Shown here: positions 10,984 through 23,408 of the stretch, one piece after another
Layout: the number at the start of each line of letters is the position of its first letter
Position numbering within the stretch: the first letter of the stretch is position 1
Origin: Clavaria fumosa
Taxonomy: Eukaryota; Basidiomycota; Agaricomycetes; Agaricales; Clavariaceae
Reading direction: 5' to 3'
DNA length: 64,000 nucleotides
Assembly (NCBI GenBank): GCA_951802425.1
Contig: OX637794.1
Span: forward strand, 4,526,001-4,590,000
Translations under genes and position numbers: made by a program
Notes under the pieces: model-generated
Databases searched by the model: none
Seen by the model: only the letters and a program-made list of their open reading frames with translations
Told to the model about the DNA's origin: nothing

Positions 10984-11651
10984 GGAAAGGACCAGGTTAC
11001 TCCTGCTTGAAGTGAAATTGTTGAAGATTCGTGATTCGAGTCGTAACTTTACAGCTATTCGTTATGTACAGTTACAGTATTGTTTTTGAAACCAAACGTG
11101 ACATCACTGTCACGCCTCACGTGCTCCAAACCGCTCATAAGTCACTCATAAATTAGTGTTAGCGTGAAACCAGGCAGATAGATCCAGAGGTGTGGACGTG
11201 GGTCCAGAAGTGAAGACGGGGGTCCTCTTGACATCAAAGCGCCCAGTCTTCACGACCATTTGACCGAGGAATTTATCATTCTACGGCAATGACGGGGATT
11301 TCAGAGGTGTTTGACCCGCTGAGGTTAGGGGTTCATTACTATAAACGGTAAGCGTCCGAGTGCTTCAGCCTACACGCTGTGCGGTGCAGCTGCCCCTTGA
11401 AGGCACTACGGGCGTATCTCCTCTTCCTCCTTCACCTCTTACCTATTCTTCGTCCCATCCCTTGGTACACATAGGCGCGAGCATCCCTGTGCCTCTTGCT
11501 CCTTCTACGGACCCACAGAGTGGTGATCGCTCCTTTTGTCCCGGCTCCTGAACCTTTGTCGCCTTATCGACTTCGACGGTTTGACCAGACAGGACGAGAA
11601 AAAAAAAGTAATAAAAAAAAGTAAAAGTTATCCGGCTCGCAGTCCAGACCT
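10984..11651. other. intergenic between mannosidase and membrane-protein gene
   Basis: No gene is seen. It should hold the mannosidase 3' end and the promoter of the next gene. A/T-rich runs of A lie at about 11599-11630, close to the next start codon. A short inverted repeat CGTGACA/TGTCACG sits near 11097-11114. Confidence 0.5.
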
Positions 11652-13325
11652 ATGGCGTGTCCAGTGCCCACAGAGACTCAGTTTGCGGTGCAGCTATCTA
11701 CAGTGCTGAACACCATTGTCACCACCTCCGTCAGCACTGCTCCCGGCCTTGTGCGCAGCTCCACTGTGGCTTCGTGCGTGAGTTCGGTCGCGGCGCGGTG
11801 CGTCTCTACCGCAACTTCAATCGTCACCGTCACCGATCCACGTGAGCCCACTTTTATCATCCGTGCATTGAATTGGCTCACAAGCTACTTGTGTCTTCGG
11901 TCATCCTGGTTCTGCTGTAAACCTTGTTCTCAAAAAAAAAACAGCCACCATAAACACAGTTACTCTTACCCTCACCAGTAGCGCTGTTGTCACCAATCTC
12001 ATACCGACGCGAACGCTGCTGAGCCCATGTCCGTCAAACCCAGGTCCGTCAAACCCAGCGTCCACGCCACCCCCGGATCCCTTGCCTAATCCTGTCTCGC
12101 CTAATCCTGTCTCGCCTAATCCTGTCTCGCCTTCCGTTGTCACGATGACGGCCGAGAATGGTTCTACCACCTACGTAACCACTGTCATGATCGTCACCTC
12201 TACGGCACCCCCCGCTATCGTCACCGTCACGCCCACGCCGACCACCATCGCCACCCCTCAGCCCGAAGGAGCCGCATCCAGAAGGACTTCCGTGGGCCCT
12301 ATCGTTGGCGGCGCTGTCGGCGGTTTTGTTGCCCTCATCGCCATTGTAGGGCTCGTGTGGCTGATCACGTACGTTCCTTAAGAACCTGTGCCGCGATCAT
12401 CTCAGTAACACATCGTTTCTCACGCAGACGACGGCGTACCCAATGGCCAGACTTATTTGAGGATGAGAACGGAGAACCTGACCTAGTGCACCCCACACGA
12501 GACAGCCAATACCGCCCCAACCTCACCGAGTCCGAGCCTAAACCTTATCAATACGGGCTGGTCGGGCAAGTGGTACCCCCGCAGGGCTTGCCGCCGTCTC
12601 CCACTGCTAACGTCCAGCCCTATAACGCCAGTTCTCCGGAACACCGCAGGTCGTCTATTCAGGCCGAGTCGCTCGTGGGAACGACCAACAGCCGCAGTCG
12701 CAGCAGCTCGCCCCCGTCTCCGCGCTCTGCGCAATTCAACATGCCCGGGCACGCGTTGTCCGACGGACCCCTCGGCGGCGTGGGCGGACAGCTCGACCGT
12801 TCGATGTCAACCAGCGGCGCGCCGTTCCGCATGCTCCCGGCAGGGGCGGCCGTGGCCGCTCCCGCGGGCGCGTACAACCAATTCATAACGGCGTCCTCGT
12901 CTGTCCCTAGCGGTGGCTATGGCGGGGGCAGCAGCGGCGGGGGTGGGATTGGGGAGCAGCTGTGGCAGCAGTCCTCGTTGCAGGTGTCTAACCCGACTCC
13001 GGATGCTGTCTCTGCCTCCATGCCGATGTCAATGCCGATGTCAATGCCGATGTCAATACCGATGCCATATCAACAGCAACAGCAGCAGCAGCAGCAACCT
13101 CAGCGAGTCCGTAGCTGGGGGGAGTATCACAGCAGTGATGCCACGATGCCGCAAGGTGGCACCTCCAGCGGCAACAGGCGGGCGTCGGCCGCCGCCGGAT
13201 TGGCGGGCCACTTCGTCTCGCCACCAAGATCGCCGCCAGCACAACCAATGCAGCCGCAGCCGCCACAAGCACAGACAGACATGCCCCACGATGCCCCTCC
13301 AGCGTACTCCGAGTTGGGCAATTAA
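11652..13325 (+). CDS. single-pass membrane protein, Ser/Thr-rich ectodomain, PY-motif tail
   Basis: Three exons (11652-11841, 11945-12368, 12428-13325) join in frame to about 503 residues. The N-terminal half is Ser/Thr/Val-rich and mucin-like, with a PNPVS triplet repeat at about 12085-12130. A membrane segment follows, PIVGGAVGGFVALIAIVGLV, directly before a basic RRRR stop-transfer at the last splice junction. The cytosolic tail is disordered: Ser/Pro and Gly runs, an MSMP repeat and poly-Gln (about 13073-13100). It ends with PPAYSELGN, a PPxY motif of the kind bound by WW domains of Rsp5-type ubiquitin ligases. No cleavable signal peptide is obvious, so topology is inferred from the positive-inside rule. 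I know many agaricomycete proteins with this plan but no assigned function. A role as cell-wall sensor is a guess. Confidence 0.82.
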
Positions 13326-14045
13326 ATTCGCCCGCCATCCAACGCCCGTCCTTCCGCTCTCTGGCCCATCTTTTTTTTGGGATGATACAGATTGAACAGC
13401 TTCGTGGTTTATTGTCCTCGGGGTGTCTTTTTCATCACGTTCTCCCCATCTCTATTTCCCTTTATCCATGATCCATGACCACAAGTGTATCCGTTCCTTC
13501 TGCTTGTGTATCCCCTATCTCCGGCACTGATCATCACCTGCTTCGATTTCGAGTCGCAAAAGGGGCTTCGTGGGATGTCCTTTTTTCTTTCTTTCTTTTT
13601 GGGCCATCTCCCTCCCTACTCTTTACTTCACCAAGCATAACTATTTACCGGACACTGCAGCGGACACGAACACACACGAAAGGCAGAAATACACGGCCAT
13701 TTTCCTCGTTACTCTACATCTTTCTATTACTAGGGCTTTTCGAGGCTTTATCTGTTCACTTCACCGGTTCAGTTGGGTTATGAAGGAGATTTTTTATATA
13801 CTTTTTTCAACAGAAGCATTTACAGTATTTTCACAATACAAGCCATCAGTCTCTGCTGCGATCGGGACTCCTCCGGGCTGAATGGGCATTTCAGTAATGA
13901 AGCCCTTCGTGAGCGAGGCACCTGGGAAGGACCTGTGGCATCCATACCGACCCAAAGGGGTTCCACAGCCCCCACGTCCGTACTACCCCCGTTTGCAGTG
14001 CCCCACGCCTCGCCCCCCAGAATAACGAGAGGGCGAACACACGGC
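13326..14045. other. convergent intergenic region
   Basis: It lies between the 3' ends of the membrane-protein gene (plus) and PGS1 (minus). I see only presumed 3' UTR sequence and T-rich runs, no gene. Confidence 0.5.
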
Positions 14046-16373
14046 TTAAAGCATATCCCCGACCAACGCAACGAGCGCCCTCGTGCGCAGACGCACGCGC
14101 CGCGCCTCTCCGCGCCACGGCACCGCCCACGCGCGCAGCGCGTCCACCTCGTCGCGCAGCCGCGCGCGGAGCGTCGGATGCGGACGACGGCTGCCTAGCG
14201 GTGACGACGACGATGGCGAGGATGGCGAGGAGGAGGGAGGAGGGGACGCGGGCAGCAGGAAGAACGACAGCTCCAGGTCCAGCTGCGCCGAGCGCGAGTT
14301 CAGATTAGTCGACCCGAAGAGCGTCAGCACGGGCGCCCCGGACTCGTCTGCCGCGCCGTGGGCAGTGCCTGCCAAGCCGGCGGCGGCTGTGGTGGCCGTG
14401 GCCGTGGTGGGTGCAGCGCCTGGCGATAGCCAAAGTCCTAAATGCAGACGTGGGAGATCAATGGTCAATCAATAGAACAGCGGATCGGAGGCAGTCCAGA
14501 TATCGGCGAAGCTTGGGCGAGCCCAGCCTTACCTTTTGCGTGATACGTCCATCCGTCTCTCCTCCATTCGCTGAGCTGGACGCCACCACCGTCGTGCCAG
14601 CACCGCCCGGTCGCCTTGACCGCGCGCATGAACCGCTGCTCGAGGAGGGTGTACCCCTCGGGTATCAGGCCGGATAGGTCCCCAGACCCGTAGAACCCGT
14701 TCGCCTAAGGGAAAAAAAAAAAGGGCCGGCCGCACGGTCAGACAAACAGAGCGGCGCACAGAAAGAGAGAGGGAGTGAGAAAAAAACGCGTCTCGGAATT
14801 TCGAACTTGAGCAAAGGAGAGCTTTTAAAAAAGGATCCACCAACCTCAGGACTGGCAGCGACGATGCGGCAGTCGGCGGGCGAGGTGAGGATGAGGTCTC
14901 TGTACCGCGCATACAGCCCAAAATATCCACTCGTGAGATCGATGAGGGGACGTGCAGACGCGGGCCGCGGCTGCAGCGCGAGGCACTCAAACAGGAACGT
15001 GAGGTACGCCTCCTCTTCGCGGATCCCGAACTGGTCTGCCTGGATCACGGGCACGACGAGCGCCACCTCGTTGTCACTGTCGTTGTCATCTCTGTCCGCT
15101 GCGCACTCGCGTCGGTCCGCCGCCGCGCCAGCGTCGCAGGGCGTGGCTGAGAGCGATGGAGTCTGCAGGGACGCGAGGAGGCGGTGCGCGAGGTCGTGGA
15201 TGTCGTGCGGCGGCGTCTGTGCGTGCGGCCACTCGATGGTGTATGGCGGCGGGTCCGACGAGGACAGTGGTGATGACGACGGTGACGATGGGGATGACGA
15301 CGCGCGCGGCACCATGCGGAAGGAGAAGTGCTCGACGGCGTCCAGGAACGCGAGGCAGTATCGTGCCAGGTGCGGCTGCCCCTCGAAGCAGACATACCGG
15401 TCCTGTCGGTTCGTAAAGTACGAGCGGTTCAAATTCGCGCTGCTCGATGGAGGAGGGCCGAAAAAAAAAAGAAAAAAAAAGAGGCCGTCAGAGACATGCA
15501 ACAGCGACCGACAATGGAACCCCCCCCCCCCCCGCGCGCTGACAACTGACCCACTAATCACGACGTCGTCGTCGGCGCCGTACACCTTGGCGTGCCACGT
15601 GCCCCAGCCCTCGTCGAGGCGGCGGGGGACGAGCCGGGCGAGCGCGCCGTGCAGCTTGGGGCTGCGGAAGAGCGCGACGCGCACGCGCTCCGGGTGGCGC
15701 AGCAGCAGCGGCGCGAGCACGTCCACCGTCGCAGGGGATGCAGACGCGGACGCAGATGCGGAGGCGGGGTCCCCGGGGCGCGTGGACCGGCGCTCGTCGA
15801 GCACGATGGTGACCGTCAGCGCGGGGTGCCGCTCGAGGGCGGCGTGCAGCGCGTCTATCTGTGAAGAGGGAGCGTGCCGGGCGCGTCAGCAGGACACGCG
15901 TTGCACGTAGCACGGCAGGGGGAGGGAAGGGGGGGTTGTTCGTACCAACTCCTGCTTCGCAGACCCGATGTACAACGACGACAAGAAAACGCGTCTCTTC
16001 GCGCGGCCTATCATGTCCTACCAAAAAAGGAGAATTATTTTTTAAAAAAATTAAAAAGCACCCCCCTCAGCCACCCAAGTCGCAGCAGACATAGGCGACA
16101 GGAGAGACAGGAGAGCAGCGCAGCCACGCACGAGCAAGTAGCGCCAAAACTGGGCCGGCTCGTGCAGGATGACGACGGCACGCGCCGGCACGACGAAGGA
16201 CGGCGCGCGCCCGACGAGGTACGACGCGAACTCGCGCACGAGCGGGTGCACGCGGCGCACGGCGGTGCGCGGCGACGGCAGAGACGGCGGGGTTGTTGTT
16301 GTTGTTGTCGTCGTCGTCGATGATGATGATGAGGATGGTGATGGTGATGGTGATGGCCCGGGTCCCCCAGAGG
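14046..16373 (-). CDS. PGS1: phosphatidylglycerophosphate synthase, mitochondrial (5' end lost in gap)
   Basis: This enzyme (CDP-diacylglycerol--glycerol-3-phosphate 3-phosphatidyltransferase) makes phosphatidylglycerophosphate, the cardiolipin precursor, at the inner mitochondrial membrane. Exons on the minus strand: >16373-16132, 16017-15946, 15858-15551, 15439-14845, 14704-14533, 14437-14046, all in phase. Recognisable parts in order are VVILHEPAQFWRYLL, then RRVFLSSLYIGSAKQEL, then the first HKD box HAKVYGADDDVVISG with ANLNRSYF across an intron, then FYGSGDLSGLIPEGY, then the second box YHAKGLWLSPG with LFGSTNLNSRS. Both HKD motifs of the phospholipase D superfamily are complete. Ser/Pro-rich insertions (about 15250-15320 and 14220-14260) lengthen it. 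The N-terminal presequence lies in or beyond the 200-N gap; a run of Ser/Thr/Asp triplet repeats borders the gap. Confidence 0.92.
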
Positions 16374-16573
16374 NNNNNNNNNNNNNNNNNNNNNNNNNNN
16401 NNNNNNNNNNNNNNNNNNNNNNNNNNNNNNNNNNNNNNNNNNNNNNNNNNNNNNNNNNNNNNNNNNNNNNNNNNNNNNNNNNNNNNNNNNNNNNNNNNNN
16501 NNNNNNNNNNNNNNNNNNNNNNNNNNNNNNNNNNNNNNNNNNNNNNNNNNNNNNNNNNNNNNNNNNNNNNNNN
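16374..16573. other. assembly gap, 200 N
   Basis: Exactly 200 undetermined bases. The flanks are low-complexity: GTT/GTC/GAT triplets before it and a run of C after it (about 16619-16633), which probably caused the break. The missing sequence includes the 5' part of PGS1. Confidence 0.99.
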
Positions 16574-17066
16574 CCGGGTGGTGCCTCCCCCCGCGTAAGC
16601 GCCGGTACGGTACACATGCCCCCCCCCCCCCCCACCCCCGCCAAGACATCATACCATGATCGCCCATGTGCAGATGATGAAGTAGCATGTGGGCAGCGAG
16701 GGGGTACCAAGCCCGGGCCCCAGGGCCTCCCAGGCTATCTTGAGATCAGCGCCTAGCACAAGCGCCGCGGAGGCTGCGGCCACCGGCGGCCCGAAGCCGA
16801 CTCCAGAAACAGGAAAAGCCCACGTACACGCGCACGTTACACACGCGGGCGACCAAGCCCAGCGGTGCAACACGCTGTTCCATTCTAAAGCGACGCAAGG
16901 AACTGGGGGGTCGTGACACCCCCCAATATTGGGGGTCATCCAGGTGGGAAAGACACGTCGGGTGGGTGGGCTGTCGTGGTTAGAGCGGGGGGGGCCACAT
17001 CACCCATCGCTTGTTCGCGACGGCTCATTCGCTCCCAATAAAGTAAAAGCCATACATGCAATTAAT
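16574..17066. other. intergenic, left flank of the CACTA element
   Basis: GC-rich, with C runs and no gene that I recognise. It may hold the PGS1 promoter. A perfect palindrome CCCCCAATATTGGGGG lies at about 16920-16935. Confidence 0.5.
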
Positions 17067-17110
17067 CACTAAGGGAAGTGTGACCTCGGAAATTCCATGT
17101 ATTTTGCATG
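17067..17110. repeat. CACTA 5' terminal inverted repeat
   Basis: It starts CACTAAGGGAAGTG and runs into GGAAATTCCATG. It pairs with the reverse complement of the other end, sharing CACTA, GGAAG, CCT and GAAATT in the same order. Confidence 0.8.
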
Positions 17111-17964
17111 GGAAATTACATGTAATTTACACTAAAATTTCATGCACATTATCTGAGATAGGGTACAGGAAATTCGGCACATTGTACACTGAATGCCAAT
17201 GGTATATCTGCCAAAATTCCCAACGTTTAAGGATGCCACTTAAGTGTACTGTCAGCCATTTATCGGAGCAGAGAACATGGAATTTATACTGTCTTATCTA
17301 TCTAATTTCCATGTTGTTGCATTGAATTTTCAGTGTAGAAGACAAGGAAATCAAATGTTGAAAGTTGCTACCACCTCTTATTTTCCGCAAACAGTGCAGG
17401 TGAATTGGTTCATATGACATGAAAAACTCACTTGACATATCTCTGAAAACCAGTCTCTAACGCAGACAAATATGGCTTGTATAATATGGAAATTTTATTA
17501 ACATTTTACTAAAAACACTGTCCGATGCAAGTAAACTTGGTCAGGGTAACAGAGAAATTTCTATGAGTGGCTGGGGGCGCTTCTAGTGATACAGATGGGC
17601 AGCAGAACAGGAAAGCTGGCATTCGAGAGCAAGAAGAGGCGTTGCAAGAGCATGAGGAGTGCGAAAAAGATTTTGTGTCCGTTGCGAGATAATTAAAGGC
17701 ATCTGGGGGGGTTGGAGAGCAGGACTGGCGAAATTGGCCGAAGAACACGACAAGAGGATCAAAAAGCATGGCGAAAGTGAAAAGTGGTCGCAGGAGTGCC
17801 GAAATTGGCCAAAGAACACAACAAGAGGACCAGAAGTGCAGAGATTGCTGAAGCGAGTGATAGCACAGTTGAATCAAAGGGCGTACAACACAGAGAGAGC
17901 AAAATGGGCTAACCTTTTAATAAACTTAAGTTTGCAAACGAAAAAGACTGATATAAAGACTCAT

Positions 17965-19036
17965 CTATCCCCTTCCATACTTCTTTTGCTTCTGGGACTT
18001 GTACGAGTTTGAGTTGTTGCAGCAGTCCTTGGCAATGTCTTCAATTACTTGCGGCAACATGGGTTGGCGGATGACCCGGCCCCACTCTGGATCGGCAGTT
18101 ACCTGTTTGGTAAGTTCTTTCTGGGCCTGGTACGAGAGCATGAATTCGTGAATTCGGCACGTGATCGAAGAGCAAGGCAAGCACTTGCCTCGGTCACAAC
18201 AACTGCCCTTTGTGTGAGACTGTGCTTGGTCCAACTTTGAGCTGCTTGGAATTTTTGAGCCCGGAGGAGACCGCGAATCGTGTCCTTCCAATTAGACAGC
18301 CATTAGATCAGGTAAGGGTAAAATTTTCACAAGACGTACCCTTAAAAACTGCCATCTCAGTTTATTCTCATCTCCAGCCAACCCGAGAGCTTCCTTTGGA
18401 TCATACGTTCGATAAGGCACTAATTTCTTCTCACGAACACGACGAGCTGTTGTATTTGATGAGGAACTGGCTCGAATAGCTGGAGGTGGAGATTAGCAAG
18501 CTACAGCTATTTCGAAGGTAACTTACCATGCGCACCACCCGAGCCACGGGGATGAGGCTCGTCACCGGGGGGCGGACCATGCGCACCACCCGAGCCACTG
18601 GGATGAGGCTCGTCACCGGGGGGCGGACTAGGTGACGGTGATTGCCAAGTTGATGCAGAAGCAGGCTGGGGTGGTGGAGTTGGAGGAGGCGCATTCAGCC
18701 TGGGGACTGGGCGAAGTGGTAGAGTGGAAACTGGAGGCGGCCTAGAAGCAGCGCCAGCCTGTGACGAATTTGACACATTTTGGTTGGGGGGAGGCTGAGC
18801 TAGAATAGATACAACGTGCTTGAGGGCATCAATGCTAAACATGGAATGCACGCACCTGAATCATGATTTTCATTTTCCGATGGTGTCGATTGTAACCCGG
18901 CTGGGGGGTTGGAAACTGGGTTGCATGTGTCATTTGGCCTGGCACCCAGCTGGGCCGCCTTGGCTGCCTTATTTCGAGCTCGAGTTTCAGCTGCCTTGGC
19001 TGCAGTGCACTTCTTCTGAGACTCTGTGCGCGTCAT
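17965..19036 (-). CDS. second gene of the CACTA element, function unknown (exons uncertain)
   Basis: On the minus strand, divergent from the transposase, open stretches suggest one gene. A basic start lies at 19036 (MTRTESQKKCTAAKAAETRA). A Pro-rich middle at 18507-18851 contains a tandemly doubled stretch coding PPGDEPHPRGSGGAHG. A C-terminal exon at 17965-18291 has Cys-rich GSCCDRGKCLPCSSITC followed by helical text and ends in a Lys/Arg-rich tail. Splice sites between these pieces are not all clear to me, and no phase-consistent model was proven. I do not recognise the family. Its place in the element recalls the accessory DNA-binding protein that partners the transposase in CACTA elements, but that is inference from position only. 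Confidence 0.45.
18531..18633. repeat. 51-bp tandem duplication inside the CACTA accessory gene
   Basis: Two adjacent copies of about 51 bp (each beginning CATGCGCACCACCCGAGCCA) with one difference. The unit is a multiple of three and keeps the minus-strand frame, doubling a Gly/Pro-rich segment. Confidence 0.9.
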
Positions 19037-19391
19037 ACGCTGTTTACCAGGTTTGCGAACAGGTTCTGAAGGCTGGGGGAGCTCAGGTGAGGATATACAC
19101 GCTCATTTCTCGCTAAAATGACACACCATAGCAAATAAATGCGTCTTTCTGAGTTAAAATGGCGATGACAAGGCTTGGGATGGAGGGCCGCGACGCGACG
19201 CGACGCGAAGTGAAGTGGACAGAGTCCAAGTCGTGTTGAAACTCCGACTTCCTGGTTTCAATGCCAAGTCTGTGCACGCTGCGCAAGTGCATTTCTCCAC
19301 GTCGCTGTGCCCCCAGCTACTCTTGGACAGCTGCTTAAATTTCCGTCTGAAACCCCCCTCTGGTACTCTCAGTTGCTGTAGCTCTGCCTGG

Positions 19392-22300
19392 ATGTCCAGC
19401 CTTCCATCAACTGCAACCCCAGAAAATGTGGAAAGCTCGCTGGCTAGTGCTGGCAGTATTACTCACAGACGTCAAGGGAAACAAAAGCAAAACTACCAGC
19501 CCCGGAAGAGAAAGCGACTGGATTATGCAGCAATTGCCAATGGCCTCACAAGTTTTCCCCAAGAGGACCATCTGTCACTGATTCGCCGTCGTGAATCTTT
19601 GGATTCATATGCTCGTTTACAGAGCCTTATTAGCACGTTTTGCTACTTTTTTACGCTGAATAGTGCTAACTTGCATGTAGATGACGAATCTGACTCAACG
19701 GCTATGGCATCAGGTTCCTCAGCTTTGCGCCCTCTGATGGAAATGCATGAAGCAGGCTTCGATTTTAATGACACAGACTTGAACCCCTCAACCACTCATG
19801 CCGATCCACCCAGACAAATTTCTCGCCCTTCATGGAAGGAAGTTGGGCTGCCTGGTCAAGAAAGCGACTCACTCCTGCCAGATGACGCAGATGCTTCTGA
19901 TCTGGTCCACGACACACCGGATGGGCTATCTATGGATTCTTCTGGAGAATTTGCGCTGGATTTAGAGTGTGAATCGAGTGAGGATGACTCGGAAGAGTTG
20001 CTAGGGAGACTGCAGGAATCAGAGAAGTTGGATATGGAGCATGAAGGTCGAAAAGCGATAGGTGACCATAATATTCATGTATTTCTGAGCTTTTGCTTAA
20101 CACTTAAAGCCGAATATATGTGCGATGAAACAACTACCAACACGCTACAAATAATAGGGTGGAAAATTCGCAACCACATCGCCCGAGAGTCGTACAATGA
20201 CTTGCGTGAAACAGTTGCCGAAAAGCTCGATTTCGACTCAGAATACAAGGCACTGAAGCTCCTCTTCAACCTTTCAAATCTCCAGGCAACGATCTACGAA
20301 TGCTGCATCAATTCGTGCATTGCATACACAGGAGGATATGGTGACCTTGATACCTGTCCCTTCTGCCAAGAGCCCCGGTTTCTCGACAATCTGAAACGAT
20401 CCCCTCGATATAAGTTTGCCTACATACCTCTCATTCCCCGACTCCAAGCCATTTTTGCAGATCCTGCCTATCGAGAACTCTGCGCCTATCGCAGAAACCA
20501 CCAATTCACGCCTGGAAGCATTACCGATTGTTTCGACGGACTTCACTATCGCACCCTACTTAACAAAACAGTGGAAATCATTCACGAAGATGGACAACGG
20601 GAGGTGTTACAGCATAGGCACTTCTCAGATGATCGAGACGTTGCACTAGCATTGTTTTCAGATGGATTCCAGTTGTTCAAGAAATCTCGGGTCCAAAAGA
20701 CGGCAACACCGCTTCTGCTCGTGAACCTTAATCTTCCCCCAACAGTCCGAACGCACCTCAAGCACCTCCTCTGCCTTGGAATTATACCCGGGCCTCATGC
20801 TCCCAAAGACATCAACTCATTTTTCCACCCTGCCTACCTTGAATTACAGGATCTCTCATGCGGCGTATTGACCAGAGACATTCACCTTGATCAAGACTTT
20901 CTACTCCATGCGTATGTCATCTTGAAGGGTGGTGATTTACCCGCCATTGCAAAGTTTCTTGAGGAGAAAGGTCACAGTGCATTTTCTCCTTGCTCTGCTT
21001 GCGAGGCAACTGGCATTCGAATACTTGCTGTCGGAAACGTCGCCAAGGCCTCAAAGATATATTATTTCCCACTACGGCCACCTGCTGATCACCCTGTGCC
21101 TCGAGGTCCAGTCTGGGATCCTGCTTGTCTTCCCATGCGAACCGATTCACGCATCGAAGCTCAATTGGCTGAAATCGAAGCTGCATCTACTGCAACTGCG
21201 AGGGAAGCACTTGCAAAAAAGTATGGCCTCAATGGAAGGACTCTCCTCTCTCTTTTACCCTCCATTTCGGTCGCAACATCAGCCCCTCGTGATATAATGC
21301 ATTTATTGTTTGAGCACATAATCCCGATGCTGATTTCATTTTGGAAGGGCGAATACAAGCCATGGAAAGCAAAGGGACTGGATCGGGGCCAGCCCTATAT
21401 CGTCCCGCAGGCCGAGTGGAAGAAAATCGGCACTTTGACATCCGAGTCATCTGCCACGATACCTGGATCCTTTGTTCGGGCACTTCCCAACATATATAAA
21501 GAAGAACATCTATATATCGCTGAAACGTATGCTTTCTGGATGATGTACCTCGCCCCCATTGTCCTCAAAGGCCGCTGGAAAGATACAGATAAATATTACC
21601 GACATGCAGTCCTCCTCAGCAACATCATCCGCCGTCTTGTTGACTACGAAATCCCTGCTGAAGATGTTGCTCCTCAAGGTACGCTCACTCTTGACATCAT
21701 TCAGTTTGTGCAACAATATTACGAGTGAGTTTTTCATAAAATACTCCGAACGTTTTTATTATTAATAAAATCTAGTTATTACTACCAGTACAAAAACGAA
21801 CGCCTTCCAGCATGCAATTCGACTCCCCATGGCATGCTTCACATTTGTGAAGACATTCGGCTCAATGGCCCACCATGGACTTACTGGTGCTTTGCGATGG
21901 AACGATTTTGTGGAAGTCTGCTTCCAAGCATCAAGTCCCGATCAAATCCATATCCAAGCTTAGCAAAACGAATGCTTGAAGGTGCTCAGGTATCACAAAT
22001 CAGGTGTTTGTATCCTGATCTCAAGAAAGCACTTGAGCGGCCTTCAAGGAATTTGCAGCTTGAAGCGGAGGATGCTGCAGGTCAAGAGATGACGACTACA
22101 CATGAAAAACTTTACCCAGATTGTGAGGAACATTCAAAGCTCATTGAAAAGCCTCTGCTCACCTCATCTAGTCCCCCACACTGTCCTATGTCATCCCCAT
22201 CATCCAAATGTCGTGCTCAGTCCCGAATTATTAGAGAAACTTGAAACTCACTTCAAAATTCTTTTTTCGACTCCCGAATACAGACTAACAGTTGACGATG

Positions 22301-22843
22301 TGAGGCCTTATGTGCGCCAAGCCATGTTGGATCAGTGGGGGAAGGTGCGAAGGGCATTTGGTGGCGACACTATCCGATCAGCAGCCACAATGAGCAGGGC
22401 CGATGCCAGTGGTATCCGCCGTCGGGACACTTCATTTGTCAGGGTAAGTCTCACTATATTTACATCGAAAACTCTTTGATTGGTCAATATAGGCATGTTT
22501 CATTGAGTCGACACACCAGGGTGATACAAGGGTTGTGTACTATGGGCGGGTGGAGTCCTTCTGGGTCTGCCGTTTCCCTCCTTCGCCATGGACAAGCAAT
22601 GAAAGTCTCCACATACTCGCGCTATTCTCACCATGTGGAAACATGCGAGGAGCCGATGCAACAAAGAGAATGGTTCTCTACAAGACATTGAACCGATCAA
22701 AATTTGTATCGGTAACAACAATTGAGTCGGTGGTTGGCCGTGTCCAGTCAGAGCCTGGGCGGAAGGAATGGGCAATTATTGACAGAAGTGGGGCATATGC
22801 GAGCACGGTATTGACTGAGACAGGTCTACCAGATGTATGGTAA
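19392..22843 (+). CDS. Tnp2-family CACTA transposase
   Basis: Joining 19392-21724, 21776-22122, 22172-22443 and 22493-22843 gives one open frame of about 1100 residues (start MSSLPSTATP; the frame is also open about 59 codons upstream but without ATG). A basic N-terminus RRKRKR-like (PRKRKRLDYAAIANGL) and an acidic stretch come first. Then follows the Tnp2 transposase region: YGDLDTCPFCQEPRF (zinc-ribbon-like Cys pair), SITDCFDGLHY, LALFSDGFQLFKK, LLLVNLNLPPTVRTH, GIIPGPHAPKDINSF and FLLHAYVILKGGDLPA. The second half has ICEDIRLNGPPWTYWCFAME, the region that often follows Tnp2 in basidiomycetes. The enzyme should cut and paste the element by its TIRs. I see no stop or frame break, so this copy may be functional. 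Additional small introns in the first 250 codons are possible. Confidence 0.85.
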
Positions 22844-23408
22844 TTAGTAACGATGGATATGAAGCAGAGATGATGCAAAACGAACAAGTGACCAAAATCC
22901 CAACAGAATGATGTATAACAGTGTGCATTACAACGGAAAATCTGCTGACACAGAGCCTTGACATGCTTGACAGGTGGCAGTATGGTGGGGCAAGAAAGGA
23001 GCCAGTTGAGCCGTAATTTGCATGCGGAAACTGGTGGGGAACACGAGCGGAGCAAGTTTGCAAAGAATTGAGATGCTGCTGGACGAGTACGAGCGGTGAA
23101 ACCGGTGAAGGGCAGGGTGGCGCGGGCGGTGAGGGCGAGGCTCGAGGGGCGGTGAGTGGCATCGCGGCGGTTGTGCGAGAGGGTGAGGGGAATGCCAGCG
23201 TTGGGTGGCCGCTTGCCAGTGCGTCGTTTCCCATGCCCACAGCAGGGACTTTGCATTTGTGAGATGTGGCCGAAGTTGTTTTGTCATCGATGTACTACGT
23301 TTCTGGAAATTCCAAGTAAAATATACTGAGTGTCTGATACATGGAAATCCTCTGGTCCTCCTGGCTTCCCTGTATTTTACATGGGACGCCAAATTTTCTA
23401 TGTATAGT

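Noticed and set aside
15045..15910. Long plus-strand and shifted frames across PGS1
   Set aside because: They are antisense or out-of-frame readings of the GC-rich PGS1 exons.
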